A stretch of DNA of 64,000 bases from Ophioceras dolichostomum (lineage: Eukaryota; Ascomycota; Sordariomycetes; Magnaporthales; Ophioceraceae), in the NCBI GenBank assembly GCA_003049485.1, contig PYST01000120.1:1-64000 (forward strand). Direction: 5' to 3'. The notes under the pieces are model-generated. The model was not told the origin of the DNA. It saw only the letters and a list, made by a program, of their open reading frames with translations, and did not search any database. The position numbers and the translations under genes were made by a program. How positions within the stretch are numbered: position 1 is the stretch's first letter; every line of letters begins with the position of its first letter. Below, one piece after another: positions 33,623 through 45,600 of the stretch.

Positions 33623-35791
33623 CTTCAATGGTCACGACATCCAATTCTCCCTCACTCGACAGCCTCAAGCCTCAAAAGTCAGCAGGGCGCAAGCCACCAC
33701 TGTCCTTAACCACAAGTAGCATCAAATTTCATTTCCTAGGACCGACGACAACGCATGCGTAACGCCCCTCATCCGCACACGCGACACTGCACCCTTCTCC
33801 CCTGTGCATCTTTTTCTGTTTTCTTGCCCAAACCGTTGCGACAGACGACGAGAGTGGCGTTCCTTGTCCCTTGTCCTTGCTCCCTCGTCCGTCGGTCCCT
33901 GTCGGGTCTCGCGCATGAAGGTTCCTCCCACTTCCGCGTGTTGTTCAATTTTAGGAGCATGCATGCATCCAACGTTTCTCACACCCCTCCCACCGCCCTT
34001 GTCTCCTCCGTGTGTCTCCACCTCATCCGCCTTTTCTCCTGGCTGCTGCTTCTCGCCAGCTCCCCTGTCCCAGACTCGCCGACTCGCAGAGAAGAGTTGC
34101 AGAAGGTACAGCAGGGTGCAGCAGGCACTTTGCTGGCTCGCCCGAGCAACCCCACATCCCATCCCATCCCATTCATCCCGTCCCATCCCCGCTGTTTGCG
34201 TGTACCTCTCTGTAGCAGTTCAATACCGACCCAAGCCGGATGCCCGCCACCCAGCACCCAGGGGAGGGAAAGTGGGAAGTGCAGCCACGAACGTCTGTTC
34301 CCTTGGCTGCGAGCCATGAACCATGAGCATATTTCTCCCTCCCCTCCACTCCCTCCGTCCGCAGCACGAGTGCCACGGGTTTGGGAGAGGGAGAGGGAGG
34401 AAAGACCTGAGTTGAGGTGGCTGCTGGCGACCTCCTTGTCCACACACCCATCCACCCACTATACTTCGGGTCACGGAGGGGAGGTCCATCGGCTTAAAGA
34501 CGGCGCGCGAAAGTACTAGTCAGCCAGCAAGTTGCAAGCTAATTATCTGACGCACTACTGTTGATGCGCCGCCTTCAACTTTCTCGTTGCCTGCCGCCGG
34601 GAGAGGGACAGGGGTCAGAAGGGGAGACAATGCAAAAAGAAAAGATGAGAGAGAGACAAAAAAAAAACGGGCGTGAGGAAGACAACTGGCCAGGGTCCGG
34701 GGTCATCACCAATGGTGTCCGAGGTCCAGAAGCACCTGGGAGCTAGGAGCAAAACACGTTAGCAGCGCTGGGCTAGCGTTGAACATCAGTCACAGCCCTG
34801 CTGCCCTGCCCTGTCATCATCCCTGGATACAAGGGCCTGCCTGTGGTTCTCGGGTCCTTAACCCTTAGCACGATGAAGGGCTCCTTCCTTCCCCACTCCA
34901 ACAGATGCAATATTTCCGACTGGGCTTGTGGCTCGCGGAGAGCCCCGGACCAGCTCCCGATGCTGGTGGCTCTGCTGGATGGCCCTGACCTCCACCCCCT
35001 CCTTCCATCCTCTCAGGGAAATGCCTGACTAGTGCTCGCGCTGGTAGCTCTCTCTCAAGGGTACCTGCCTCCCGACCAACCTGCCTGGATCAGACAGATG
35101 AGTGCTACTACAAACACACGTTCGCTTCGCGCCTGCCGAAGGCCTTTCGTTTCGTTCCATTCTCCTCGTCGTTTCTCTTACCACCGCGTGGGCGCGCGAG
35201 ATACACTGGTGTATCTAAGTTGTATAAGCGAGGCATCGCATGTAACACACGAACATCCACAGAAACGCCCCTTCCCTCTCTAGCCACTCGTTTGCCTGTT
35301 TCCCCAGACAACGGTGCTCGTCTCCCGATCCCCAGAAAAGGAATAACACATGGACTGTGTTGCTACGCACTGCTTTAGGACGGGCGACAACCAGTAGACA
35401 AGCCACAGGTACGTCTTCCGTGGCATCCATCCTGCGCGTCCCCCTCCATGTCCTCGCCAGCCCATCACACATCTCCACTCGCCAGTGCCTCCCTCCCGTG
35501 TCCTCCTCCTCCTACCTATTGCTCCTCCACTCCTCTTCCCAGCCAGTCAAGATTCACCATTCACCACTCACCACCAACCATAACCACGGCCACCCACCAC
35601 CATTCAGATCTCCGCTACCGGTCGTGTTAGGCAAGCTGTAGCTCGCCCATCAGCGACTCACAGCCAGTACCTTCCCCAATACAGGAGAGAGCCCTAGTCC
35701 GAATACTCGAGGGAGGGTGGTAGACACTCCCACTTGGCCGGCGAGACACTCACGCCCACGGCTCCCTGTCCATCCCAGTTCCAGTCCTTGT

Positions 35792-35820
35792 CCCAGTCCC
35801 AGTCCCAGTCCCAGTCCCAG
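35792..35820. repeat. (CAGTCC)n hexanucleotide repeat
   Basis: Nearly five units of CCCAGT. Confidence 0.9.
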
Positions 35821-36511
35821 TGCCACTTCAATTCACTCCCTGGTAGCTTAGCCCGCTTCCTGCGGCTCCCCAGTAACCCACCACCCTTGTACCTGCTCCC
35901 GTCAGTTTCGAGTTTCGTTCAAATCTAGGCCCGTTGCCAGATTTCCCAATTTCTTCCCGTCCCCACACTCTGCCTCCAGCTTGCTTGCTTGCATGCGTGC
36001 TTTGCGCCCCTGACAGAAAGAGGCAGCAGTCCTTCGATGCTGATGCTGACGAGGGCCCAGACGGTGGCGGGTTCAACTTGATACCCTTTTTTTGGTCAAT
36101 TTCTAGGCTTCACGTTTTGGCTTCCATTTTCCGAACGAAAACCCCTCTCTTCACCAGCGACACCAGCGGTGGTGCAGCAGCCTCCTGATACCCCATGATC
36201 TGCCATGATCTTCGGCTATGTTTAGACCCGGAAACACCCACTAATAAGACCGGCGCATAAAGGGAGGCGTTGGAAATCCACCATCACGGAACCTCAGTTG
36301 CGTCTTCTTTGGGTCTTCTTGTCTTGAGGAGCTGAGGCTTTAACGCAGCTCCTGCTTCGCGGGACTCCAAACCGAGTTTTTGTGATTCACCGATCTGAGG
36401 GCATCCTGCGGGGCCGCGGCGAGGTTGGACAACTGCAAGTAAGCCGCAGGACTAGGGGACGCAGACGCAGACGCAGAGTCGCAGACACACAACGCACACA
36501 AACGCTCCTCC

Positions 36512-36573
36512 CACACACACACACACACACTCTCTCTCTCTGTCTCGCGCGCACACACACACACACACACACA
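36512..36573. repeat. (CA)n-(TC)n-(CA)n compound microsatellite
   Basis: Two CA runs flank a TC run and a CGCG junction, about 1.1 kb upstream of the transcription factor start. Confidence 0.9.
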
Positions 36574-37704
36574 TGCTGTTGTCTCCAGAAGGACAGACAG
36601 GCAAGACAGGACAGGAAGGACAGGCGGGACCAGCGAGACCAGCAGGGCCAGCAGGACTAGACGGCGCACACGGGCGCATACCAGACCACCACCCTCCTTC
36701 TTCCCCCTTTCCCCCCTCCTTCCCCTCTCCCCATCCAGGCGGCCTGACGGAACCAGAGACGGGACCAAAGACGGGACTGGCAAGCAGTCCGCACGGCATT
36801 GAAGGTCGCACAGAACGTCGAAGCATAGCACAGCACCGCACTGCGACACTGCCAGATACCACCGAACACCGACTGCCAACCACCAACACGACGGTCTGGA
36901 TCTTCAGGGAGGAAACAGCTAGTGGCTCCTAGTGGCTCCCACTCGGGAGAAATTACGGCCCTTGGGACTTGAGACACAACTAAGCCCGGTCCTGATCGAC
37001 GACCACGGAGCATCATCAGTAGCCGCCGCCGCAACAAGCAGCATAGAGAGGAGTGGCAACACCGACGACGACGCCAAACCAAGACCGGTACGCCTCCTGG
37101 TCTCGTAGCAGTAGCAGTAACAGCCGAACGACACTTGCCGCCTGCTTCTGCTGTACCTTCCGGTACCGCTGACGCAGAACACACAAATCACAGACGCACA
37201 TCGCGTCTGCGGCCAATCCCCCTCTCCTCAATCTTCTCCCATCCACTCTCGGGCAACTAGCCCGGACCTGCCTGTCCGTATCGGCCGTGGCTGTCCCCTC
37301 GGCCTTTCCGTCTTTCCCCTTAGCCATCTTGGTGTTTGGTTTGGTTTGGTTCTGTTCTGCGATTGTGGCTTCGGCTGCCGTCGATCTGATCTGATCTGTT
37401 CCGATCCGACTCGATTCGAATCGATTTTCTCGCCCTGTACTCGGACCTTTCCTGGCCTGACCACAACCACCACAAAAGACCTTCCTGACCAGATACCACA
37501 GGTACCAGCTTCGCAGTTTGCATAGTGTTTGGTTTAGTGGGCCGAGGGAGATTCGTGGGCGGGAAGAGTTTGGTTTGGTTTTGTTTTTCGTGTTGAACCG
37601 GTCGGCCACTTTGACTTGACCGTCACCGTCCCCCTTTTTTTTCCTCCCTCCTTGTTTCTTCCAACTCTTTTTTCCCCTCGAGTCTCCTGAAAATACCCGT
37701 CTGC

Positions 37705-40482
37705 ATGCTCTTTGACCAGCGGCCGCTCCCCAAGATCCAGAATTCTTGGGAGCCAGTGGAGACGACGGACCGAAAGCCGAGCGACGCGGGCGATTTCTGG
37801 TCGTTTAAATCCTCCAGCGGCACCATGGCAGCCTCGTCGCACAACCACAACCCATACCCTCGATCTCCAAACCCCTCCACAAGGTCATACGACTCGTCTT
37901 CAGTCTCGTCCGCAACTTCTCCCAAGCCCTCAATCCACTACGTGGTAGGAGGCTTGATGAGCACAGGCACAGGTGCGAGGCCGAATGCGGCGCCCCCTCC
38001 ACAGCCCATCGGCATCCCACCACTACCGCCGCTCCAGCAGCCTTCGTCTTTCCAGCCATACACGCCCGTCACAGCGTCATCCATGATGGGACGGGACTCG
38101 CTACCATCCAACGAGTCGGTGGCGAGCACTCCGGGCCCTCCCTCCCACGCCCAGCTGCCGCCACCGGGCTCGGGCGGCCCGAGCAGTTCATCCCAGCAGA
38201 AGCGAGCCTATCGCCAGCGTCGAAAGGACCCCAGCTGCGACGCCTGCCGCGAGCGCAAGGTCAAGTGCGATGCCACCGAGACGACGAGCTGTTCCGAGTG
38301 CTCCAGCCGCAATGTCAAGTGCCAGTTCACCAAGGAGACCAACCGGCGCATGTCCTCCATCAAGCAGGTCCAGGACCTCGAGAGGCAGCTCGAAAAGGTG
38401 CGCCGCGAGAACAGCAACCTGCGCCGCATGGTCCACGAGCACGAGGGCGGTTCCATGGATCTGGACATGGAAGGCGTGGTCGAGCAGCAGCCGCTTCAGC
38501 TACCGGACATCTCGCTGGAACCGAGGCGGAGGCGAAGGCCAGAGGCTATCCACGACCTCCAGCGCGCGAGGGCGAGCATGCGGAGCTTCTCGCACGGAAT
38601 CTGGAAGCCACCAGCACACCACCGGACGCCACCGCCACCCGCTGGCGCATCGACAACAACTGCAGCCCCGGCCGCGACGGCGCGCCCGGAACTGCCTCCA
38701 AGGGAGGTGACAGAGAGGCTGCTGCACGGATATTACTCATCGGTGCACACCATGTTTCCCATCCTCCACTGGCCGACTTTCCGGCACGGCGTCGATGACT
38801 TGTATAAACCGGGACGGCTCCAAACAGCTCCAGCACCATTTGTTTCGACCTTCTTTGCCGTATTGGCCGTCGGAAGTCTTTTTATGCCCGAGCCAGGGCT
38901 TCAACGATCATACCGTGCTGCAGAACTCGCGGAGGCGGCCCAGAGACTAGTCGACCCCTGGACGAACGACTACGTGCTCGACCATGTGCGGACACTGGTG
39001 CTGATTTCTCTGTTTCTGTACGAGTCGAACCTGAAGACAGCGGCCTGGACGTGGGTGGGAAGTGCGGTCAGGGCTGCGCAAGACTTGGGCTTACACTCCG
39101 AATTAGGATCGTGGTTGGTGGTGGAAGGCGAGATGCGACGGCGGGTCTGGTGGACAATCTACATCGTGGAGCGCAGCCTTGCGCTCGAACTGGGACGTCC
39201 ATCGATGATCGACGACGCGGACTGCGACGTGTCGCTGCCAGCCGGCGTCGACGACCACCACATGCACGACCACGGCGTGCTGGTCCCTCCAGGCGCCGAA
39301 CCACTAACCCATTCACTGCTTGCAGTCATTAACGTTGTGCGCTCGTACCCAGCGCTGAGCCGCGCCCTCGGGAGCTTTGTCATCGCGCCGACCCGCCTTG
39401 CCACGTTCGACCAGCATTTCGTTGCGTGCCAGCGCACCTTTCCCCCGATCTGCGATCCCTCGAGCTCCGCACCTCTCTCGCCGCACTTCCTCAACCCGCT
39501 TGTCTACCTGCTCCACGCCCGACTACTGCTGCACAGGCACAATCTAGCCCCAAGCTGCCCTCCCGACGTCCGCTTCACCGCCATCGAGCAGTGCACTCAC
39601 ACCGCCCTCGAGACGGCTGCCGTCGTGGTGCGAACGAACCCGGCTGCACTCGCCGACAGCGCCACCTCACTCCTTACCACGCACGTATTCCGTTGCACGC
39701 TGTTCCTCCTCCTTACGGGCTACCTCGAGCAAGCGAGCGTTTGCACCCGCATGCTCGCGGCCGTCGATGCCGGCCGCCACCGCGACGTGGCTGCCCCTTG
39801 CGCCCGGTACATCGCCTCCTTCGTCTCGATTCTATCGAGCAAGCGCGCCGAGTACGCCAATTACCTGGCACATGCGGCGCCACCACACCGAAGCACTGCC
39901 CCGTCGCCGTTCGCCCCCCCTCCGCATGCTCCCCACCGTGCCGACCCGGCCGTGATCCAGGACAATCTACTGCGAGACGAGGACCTGATCGCATACGTCA
40001 GCGCCGACCTCCAAGCCGACCCGGACGTGGCGTGGGTATGGGCTGGTGGAGAAAGAGACGTGGCCCAGCACCCAAGTCCCGGGCTGGCCAGAGTGGGTTC
40101 GCCTTCTGCAGCCACTGGACCCCCGGGTGGCAGCGTACTGTTCAGTCCCGAATACCGGATGGGCATTTCGGACGAAGAGAGCCGGGACTGGGGCGGCTGG
40201 GACAGACTGGAGAGCATGGTTAGGAACCTGGCTGCTGAAGTGGTTATAACACCAGGCGGACCGCCGCCACCACAGCAGCAACAGCAGTCTTGGGCGCCTG
40301 GATCTATTCTACCTCCTGTCAAGCGCGAAGGCACCCTGCCGCCGTCAACAGGGGGCCCAAGCAGTGCTGGTGGCAGTGGTAGCATGACCGAAGCAAGCCC
40401 TACGACGGTTGGGGGGAGTCCGACCGCGACAGCTGGGAAGAGCAAGAACCAGGAGAGGATCAGCATTGCCAACATCATATGA
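37705..40482 (+). CDS. Zn2Cys6 transcription factor with fungal_trans domain
   Basis: One exon of 925 residues. Residues 1-170 are Pro/Ser-rich. A binuclear zinc cluster occupies about 178-206 (CDACRERKVKC, then CSECSSRNVKC), preceded by a basic AYRQRRKDP and followed by a heptad-like dimerisation region (about 218-245, IKQVQDLERQLEKVRREN). Middle homology (fungal_trans) begins near 328 with LHGYYSSVHTMFPILHWPTF and includes the REMRRRVWWTIYIVERSLALELGRPSMI-type block (here GEMRRRVWW...). The C-terminus is Gln/Pro/Ser-rich and ends ERISIANII. It is expected to act in the nucleus as a dimeric DNA-binding regulator; target genes are unknown. An internal ATG at 37825 has a better context (CACCATGG) and would remove 40 residues, so the true start is uncertain. 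Confidence 0.9.
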   Translation: MLFDQRPLPKIQNSWEPVETTDRKPSDAGDFWSFKSSSGTMAASSHNHNPYPRSPNPSTRSYDSSSVSSATSPKPSIHYVVGGLMSTGTGARPNAAPPPQPIGIPPLPPLQQPSSFQPYTPVTASSMMGRDSLPSNESVASTPGPPSHAQLPPPGSGGPSSSSQQKRAYRQRRKDPSCDACRERKVKCDATETTSCSECSSRNVKCQFTKETNRRMSSIKQVQDLERQLEKVRRENSNLRRMVHEHEGGSMDLDMEGVVEQQPLQLPDISLEPRRRRRPEAIHDLQRARASMRSFSHGIWKPPAHHRTPPPPAGASTTTAAPAATARPELPPREVTERLLHGYYSSVHTMFPILHWPTFRHGVDDLYKPGRLQTAPAPFVSTFFAVLAVGSLFMPEPGLQRSYRAAELAEAAQRLVDPWTNDYVLDHVRTLVLISLFLYESNLKTAAWTWVGSAVRAAQDLGLHSELGSWLVVEGEMRRRVWWTIYIVERSLALELGRPSMIDDADCDVSLPAGVDDHHMHDHGVLVPPGAEPLTHSLLAVINVVRSYPALSRALGSFVIAPTRLATFDQHFVACQRTFPPICDPSSSAPLSPHFLNPLVYLLHARLLLHRHNLAPSCPPDVRFTAIEQCTHTALETAAVVVRTNPAALADSATSLLTTHVFRCTLFLLLTGYLEQASVCTRMLAAVDAGRHRDVAAPCARYIASFVSILSSKRAEYANYLAHAAPPHRSTAPSPFAPPPHAPHRADPAVIQDNLLRDEDLIAYVSADLQADPDVAWVWAGGERDVAQHPSPGLARVGSPSAATGPPGGSVLFSPEYRMGISDEESRDWGGWDRLESMVRNLAAEVVITPGGPPPPQQQQQSWAPGSILPPVKREGTLPPSTGGPSSAGGSGSMTEASPTTVGGSPTATAGKSKNQERISIANII

Positions 40483-42843
40483 TTTTAGAGGTTGAAGAGA
40501 TGGGAGGGGAAAAGAAAAGAGTGGGAGGTTGGGGTTAGTCGGACAGGGTTCGAGGCGACGGGATGCGGACGGCGGAGGAATGGGGACCTACGGGAACCTA
40601 CAGCAACCTGGGAAGCAGGAAAGACGAAGCAGACAGACAGGCGAGCCGTGCATCCGACATAGCGGGTTTCGGAAGTTCTGACCGCAACCACGGAACTGGA
40701 TGCGGATCTTATTTCCCTCCGCCATCGCGTCGATACGATATCGATCGACGGCTGCCGATCGCCGATCATGCCCCGGTACCAACCGACCGATCAATGCAAC
40801 CTCCTACCTACCCAATGCACACGGAGAAAAACCCGGATGCATCCTTTCATTTCCCCTAGCTCCGGGTCTAGCTCAACACGATCCGGCGTCCTCAGCTCTA
40901 TCAAATTACTTATACTATCTCTCTTTTGTTTCCACATGGGGTTCAGCGGTGCATCGCAGCAAAGACCGCGCTCCGACGCCGAGACGGAACTCCGCCCCCC
41001 TGTCATGGTTCCCCTTCGAGAAAACAACAACCCTTTTTCATCGTTGGCTTCAAGGGGTATTTCGACTAAAAAACTGGAGTGGAAAATTACGACCAGAACG
41101 GAAGACAAAAAGAAGGCAAATAAATAAGCAAGTTGAGAGAGAAAAAAAATCAAAACAGAAAAAAAAACATATAATAGGGGACAGACATCCGACGACACAT
41201 GCATAAAATCTAATCTCATTACAGCCCACCGCTCATTCATCGACCCTGACTAAGCCTTGCCTCCGAGGCGAGGCGGCGACGAACGGCCAAGACGATGATA
41301 ATCGGACGATGCCTGCCCGGCCCCCACGAGCTTGAGCCTTTTTCAACCACCTTCCCTCGTCGAGCTCAGTCTCCGCCATCGACGTCGATCTCGTCTCGTC
41401 TCCCTCGCCTATGCCCTACTCAACCTATCGACATACTACATGTTACCTACACCCGCCCGCATCCATACCACTCACATACATACCTCGGCTTACTGCCCAA
41501 CGCTTTCTCTTCCTTATCATTCTTCCATTTTTCGCGTCGAAATGGGGAGGGATGCGTTTCGACGACAACAAAAAAAGAGCAAATGAAGGGATGAATGTGT
41601 ACGACTATGAATCGACGACCAGTCCTTTTTTCCCCCCTATTGTTCCCTCTTGTTGTTCTCTTTTTGTTGTTCTCTTTTTCTTCTCTTTTCTCTTTTCTCG
41701 TTTCAATCTTTTGCTTTGATTTCCGCATGTCCTCATTGTCGGCTAGCACTTACTAAGCACCTCGTTCACCATTAGTTCCGTTTGTTACATGTTCTTCTTC
41801 TCGTTACCTCTATCCTGTCTTGCTTTCTTCATATATCATTTATTTATTCTGCACCCCTGTCTGTTTTGTCTCTGGGTTGAGATGGTGATGCTGGTGGTGG
41901 CTTTTTTCTGGGTTCAAGTTCGTTCCATTGTTGCATAAACATGTCTTAGCCTTTTTGTCACGCCATGTGTCCATGCCATACCGTACTACTTACTATCTAG
42001 TACCTACTAGGTATCTATCTACATAGTAAAACCTACCTACTATCTACATATCTATATGTCTTTTATTCTTTTATAGCCAAGACTTTTTTATTCATTTTCT
42101 TAGCTCGCGCAATCCTTCATTCCCCTGAAAAGTTGGATTGTATAAGTATTCATCCAGCGACTCAAATAGCTTCGTTTCCGTTTTTCTCTACAGAAAGCAT
42201 GCCGGAAGAGGAAGGATGAAAAGAATGGTGGTTTGGTCTTTGAAAAAATAGAACAGACAAGTTTCAGCGTCTTAATTCGTGAAAATATTCAACGCACGTT
42301 TTTTCCCTCTTTTCTTCTGTGACCTGTGGCCTGTGTACCGTTCTGTCAGTGTGAAGTCATGTCGAGCTTGCCGACACGACCTGCCTCATCCGAGAATTTG
42401 CCCTATTTGTTTGGTCTCTTGTATCTCTTCCGCTTTCTCGGTGTATTTTTCTTTCGGCCGAAAGCCTCACATTTCCCCCTCCCCTTCTTCCCCTATACAA
42501 TCACTCACGCAACGGGGCAAAAACATGACGACAGGACACCGCGCCACACGACACGGCCGTTTGCGTGATACCGCCGCGCCTGTTGTCGTTCGTGCTAGCA
42601 GTAGTACTGGTGCCGGTGCTGGTGCCTCCTCGGGTCGTGCCATCGAGGGGGAGGGGGACGGGAAGGAAGCGGTGTAGCCTAGACCTGACCTCCCACCACG
42701 CACTGGGAGCGACGGATGTTTCCAGAATACGAATGACGGGCCGCTTTTCTGTTCGGTGTGAGTGGTATGATAGGCCGTGTAACGTTGTCACCCGAACGTC
42801 GCCGGCGAGGGTGATGTGATGGCCCTGATGGGGGGACGAAGTT

Positions 42844-42866
42844 AGGTCAGGTCAGGTCAGGTCAGG
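42844..42866. repeat. (AGGTC)n pentanucleotide repeat
   Basis: Four and a half units of AGGTC. Confidence 0.9.
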
Positions 42867-45359
42867 CTCGGTGGGTGGGAGGGTGCTTCGCCTCTGCCCT
42901 CCTGCTCTCTCCCTGCCGCCGATGGGGCTTGCCTGCGCGACTGCGTCTATCCGCTTGTTGTGAGATGAGATGTAGATGTACGTCGGGCCAGGCCTGGCGA
43001 GACGAGGCGACTCGCATCTGTTTCTGTGCGTTGTTGGGGCGTGCTACGGGTGACAAGAAATTGGGGATGGGGGATTGGGTATTGGGGATTGGGGCTCGAT
43101 AGGGGAAGAGAAGAGAAGGGGTGGGAAGGAAAGGGAGGGGCGATCCGTTGAGGAGCGCAGGTATGTAGATGGCCGGATGGATAGATGGGGGTGGTGGCGT
43201 TGCTGGACATGTTGTGGTAGGGCGCGTGTGCGATGGACGTGTGTGCGATGGTAGATGGTGAGAGACTGTAGGTATCACGGCTGAGGGAGGAATGATGGGT
43301 GGCGGGTAGATGGACAGACAGATGGCCGGTTTAGATGGACGGATGGATGGTTTCACTACCTACCTACCTACCTGCCTGTATGGAGTACATATCTGGATTC
43401 AAATCGTCACGGGCGCCTTGCCGGTTACAAGCAGAAGAGGACGGGCGCCTGATACATAAAGCTCAGTACTACCATGGAGGTAGATACCTTGGTAGTTAGG
43501 CACTGTGTTGAGCCGCATAGCATTGCCTCCGTTTACCGGGTCTCTCTCTCTCTCTTTCTCTCTGCTGTGTTCTGTTTGGTTTTTATTATGCAATCTGCCC
43601 CCCTACGCCGGAAAGATGCGTTTCTGGGATTATGCGCATCATCAATCAGCAGCAAGGGGGGCAATCAGGGGCAACATACCAGGCGACGAAGGCGAGCTCA
43701 GCCTGGCCTCCCAGCCAGCTGCTGTGGTCAACAAGCGAATGATGCCTGACAATGAAGCAGAAAACTCTCAGCAAGCAGGAGAGCTGAAAAATTTTTGCGC
43801 GTGCCAGCGGGATGGCCCGAGCCTGCAGATTATTCGTCCTAATTGCGCAGTGCAAACAAAATCAAATCTGATGATCTCAACTTGTGATGGCTGGGGGCCG
43901 GCCCCTGAATGATCGAGCTGTCTGATGCAAGGTTAAGCTTGATTGATGCAGGGACTTGGCTGGCGGCACGCACAAGCGCAGATCGCTCTCTGCAAAAGTG
44001 CATGACGACAAACCCCCCTTCATTCCCCTCCCATCGTTCATCGTTGCGAGTCCTGCGCTCGAAGATCATCTTTCTCGTGTTTGTGTCCACTAGGTAGGTA
44101 CCTAACGCACCAGACAGGCGTTGCCCTTCTTTCTCTTTCTCTCAGTGTCGTCATTTCGCAGTCTCAAAAGCTGTCCTGACCACTCCCCGACCATCAGCCG
44201 AAGTGTCCTCTCTCTCACACATTTTCTTTTGGGTTAGTATTGAATTCGAAAAAGGATGCAAAATGCAGTAGGTGAGCTCCGAGCCCTGCAAAGGCCTCTT
44301 AAAATGGCACCAGACCTGCCTAAAATGGCCCGGGTGCGACACAAGCGGTTCCATTCGGCAGCCTCGACTGGCAGACCGTGCCGTGACTCGGCGGACCAAA
44401 ACGACCAGCCAGCCAGCAATCCAGCCACAGGTTCGCAACCGTTAACAAGCCGCCTGGCAAGCCGTCTAGTAGTCCGCCCAGAAGAGGGGCGAGCACCGAT
44501 AGGCGATGCACCTCCCGGCGTAATGAACCGTCCGGTGCCGGTGCCGCCCCTCTCTGCCCAGCATCCGTTCACTGTTCAGTGGCCCGTTGAGGCTTGCAGG
44601 TGCCGTATCCTGTCAGTGCGTGCATATGGAGGGACCCCTCAACCCTGCTCCCCTACGCACACTTGTGCGGCAAGAACTTCCAAGAACTCGTGCGGCAAGG
44701 GCGGCGAAACGACTGGCCGAGCCAAGTGATTGATGGTCAGCTTGTCAGCACCCAATCCCAACGTCGTCTTCCCGACGCTTCCCCGGAGACGCGAGTCTCT
44801 TGAAGAGGCAATAAACTCAATATTTCTCGCAAACGTGGGAAAGAGGTTGCATTCGGGGACGGGGGGAGTTGGGTGGAAGACATGGATGGCGGGTACCTTA
44901 GATTGGACTAGCGCCCGAACACGGCTCAGGCATTGAGACTGACCTTGACAGGGACGAAGTTGACTACTTACCCAGGTAGGTAGGTAGAGAGGCACCTACC
45001 TAGGTATCTTGATGCCACCCACCCGACAACGAGACGACTAAGAAGCAGGTGCTGCACGACTGGTGCTTGAGCGGATGGAGGGAGCTCAGAGCTCACCACA
45101 TTCGTACATCACCAGAGCAGCTGTCGGCCAAACTCATCGCCGCCCCGTCGCATACGGGCTCAACCTCGCCGTGCACGAGGCATTGCCAGGCCGAGAAAAT
45201 GCGGAGGGAGCGGGAGGTGCGGGTTGCCCTCGGCCGCATTGAGCTCCATGATGGGCTGCTCTTGGCGAGAGAAAGCCCTGATGCCCCGACATTACAGCTG
45301 TGTGAGTGGTATCGGCATGCAGTCACGTCCAGCTCTCCTCTCAAGCCCTCCATTGAAGG

Positions 45360-45366
45360 TATAAGT
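45360..45366 (+). promoter_or_regulatory. TATA-like box of the BBE oxidase gene
   Basis: TATAAGT lies 241 bp upstream of the ATG at 45601. Confidence 0.35.
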
Positions 45367-45600
45367 ATGCTCTGAGAGGAATGAGGTGGCGTCCCTGCTC
45401 GTTTGTAGCCTCTGGCTCTGGATTCTCCCCTTTCATTGGTGCCAACCATCTCAGCTCATTCGGTCAGTGGCTACCCCTGAGATGGGAGCAGATTCCGTCG
45501 CCACCCATTCTACCGCCTCGCTCATTGCCCCTCCCTTACGTTTGTATTGCAAGCTGCTGCTATTCAAGAGAGAGCAGCACAGCTGCGAGTCCCAACCAAG

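Larger units (their letters stand above)
24065..33700. other. gene-free region, part 2
   Basis: No convincing gene on either strand. The longest frame (31216-32124, 302 codons) begins at TTG; its first ATG is at 31711, leaving 137 codons with no recognisable domain. Two perfect inverted repeats (28012-28061 and 33604-33622) and an alternating purine-pyrimidine tract (29669-29694) were seen. Base composition from about 27 to 33 kb is less G/C-rich than the genes. A CTAGGTAGGT motif lies at 33160. Confidence 0.45.
33701..37704. other. gene-free region, part 3, upstream of the Zn2Cys6 gene
   Basis: Pyrimidine-rich on the plus strand between about 35,400 and 35,930. It holds (CAGTCC)n at 35792-35820, two (CA)n runs with a CT run at 36512-36573, and GGTTT units at 37335 and 37567. 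It probably contains the promoter and a long leader for the transcription factor, as is common for fungal regulators. No coding exon was recognised. Confidence 0.45.
40483..45600. other. intergenic, 5.1 kb, no firm gene
   Basis: It contains the transcription factor 3' region, pyrimidine-rich DNA (41,300-42,500), (AGGTC)n at 42844, several TACCTACC/CTAGGTAGG motifs (about 42001, 43357, 44092, 44971) and the BBE oxidase promoter. Frames of 130-157 codons (42279-42677, 44256-44729) show no domain. Confidence 0.45.
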
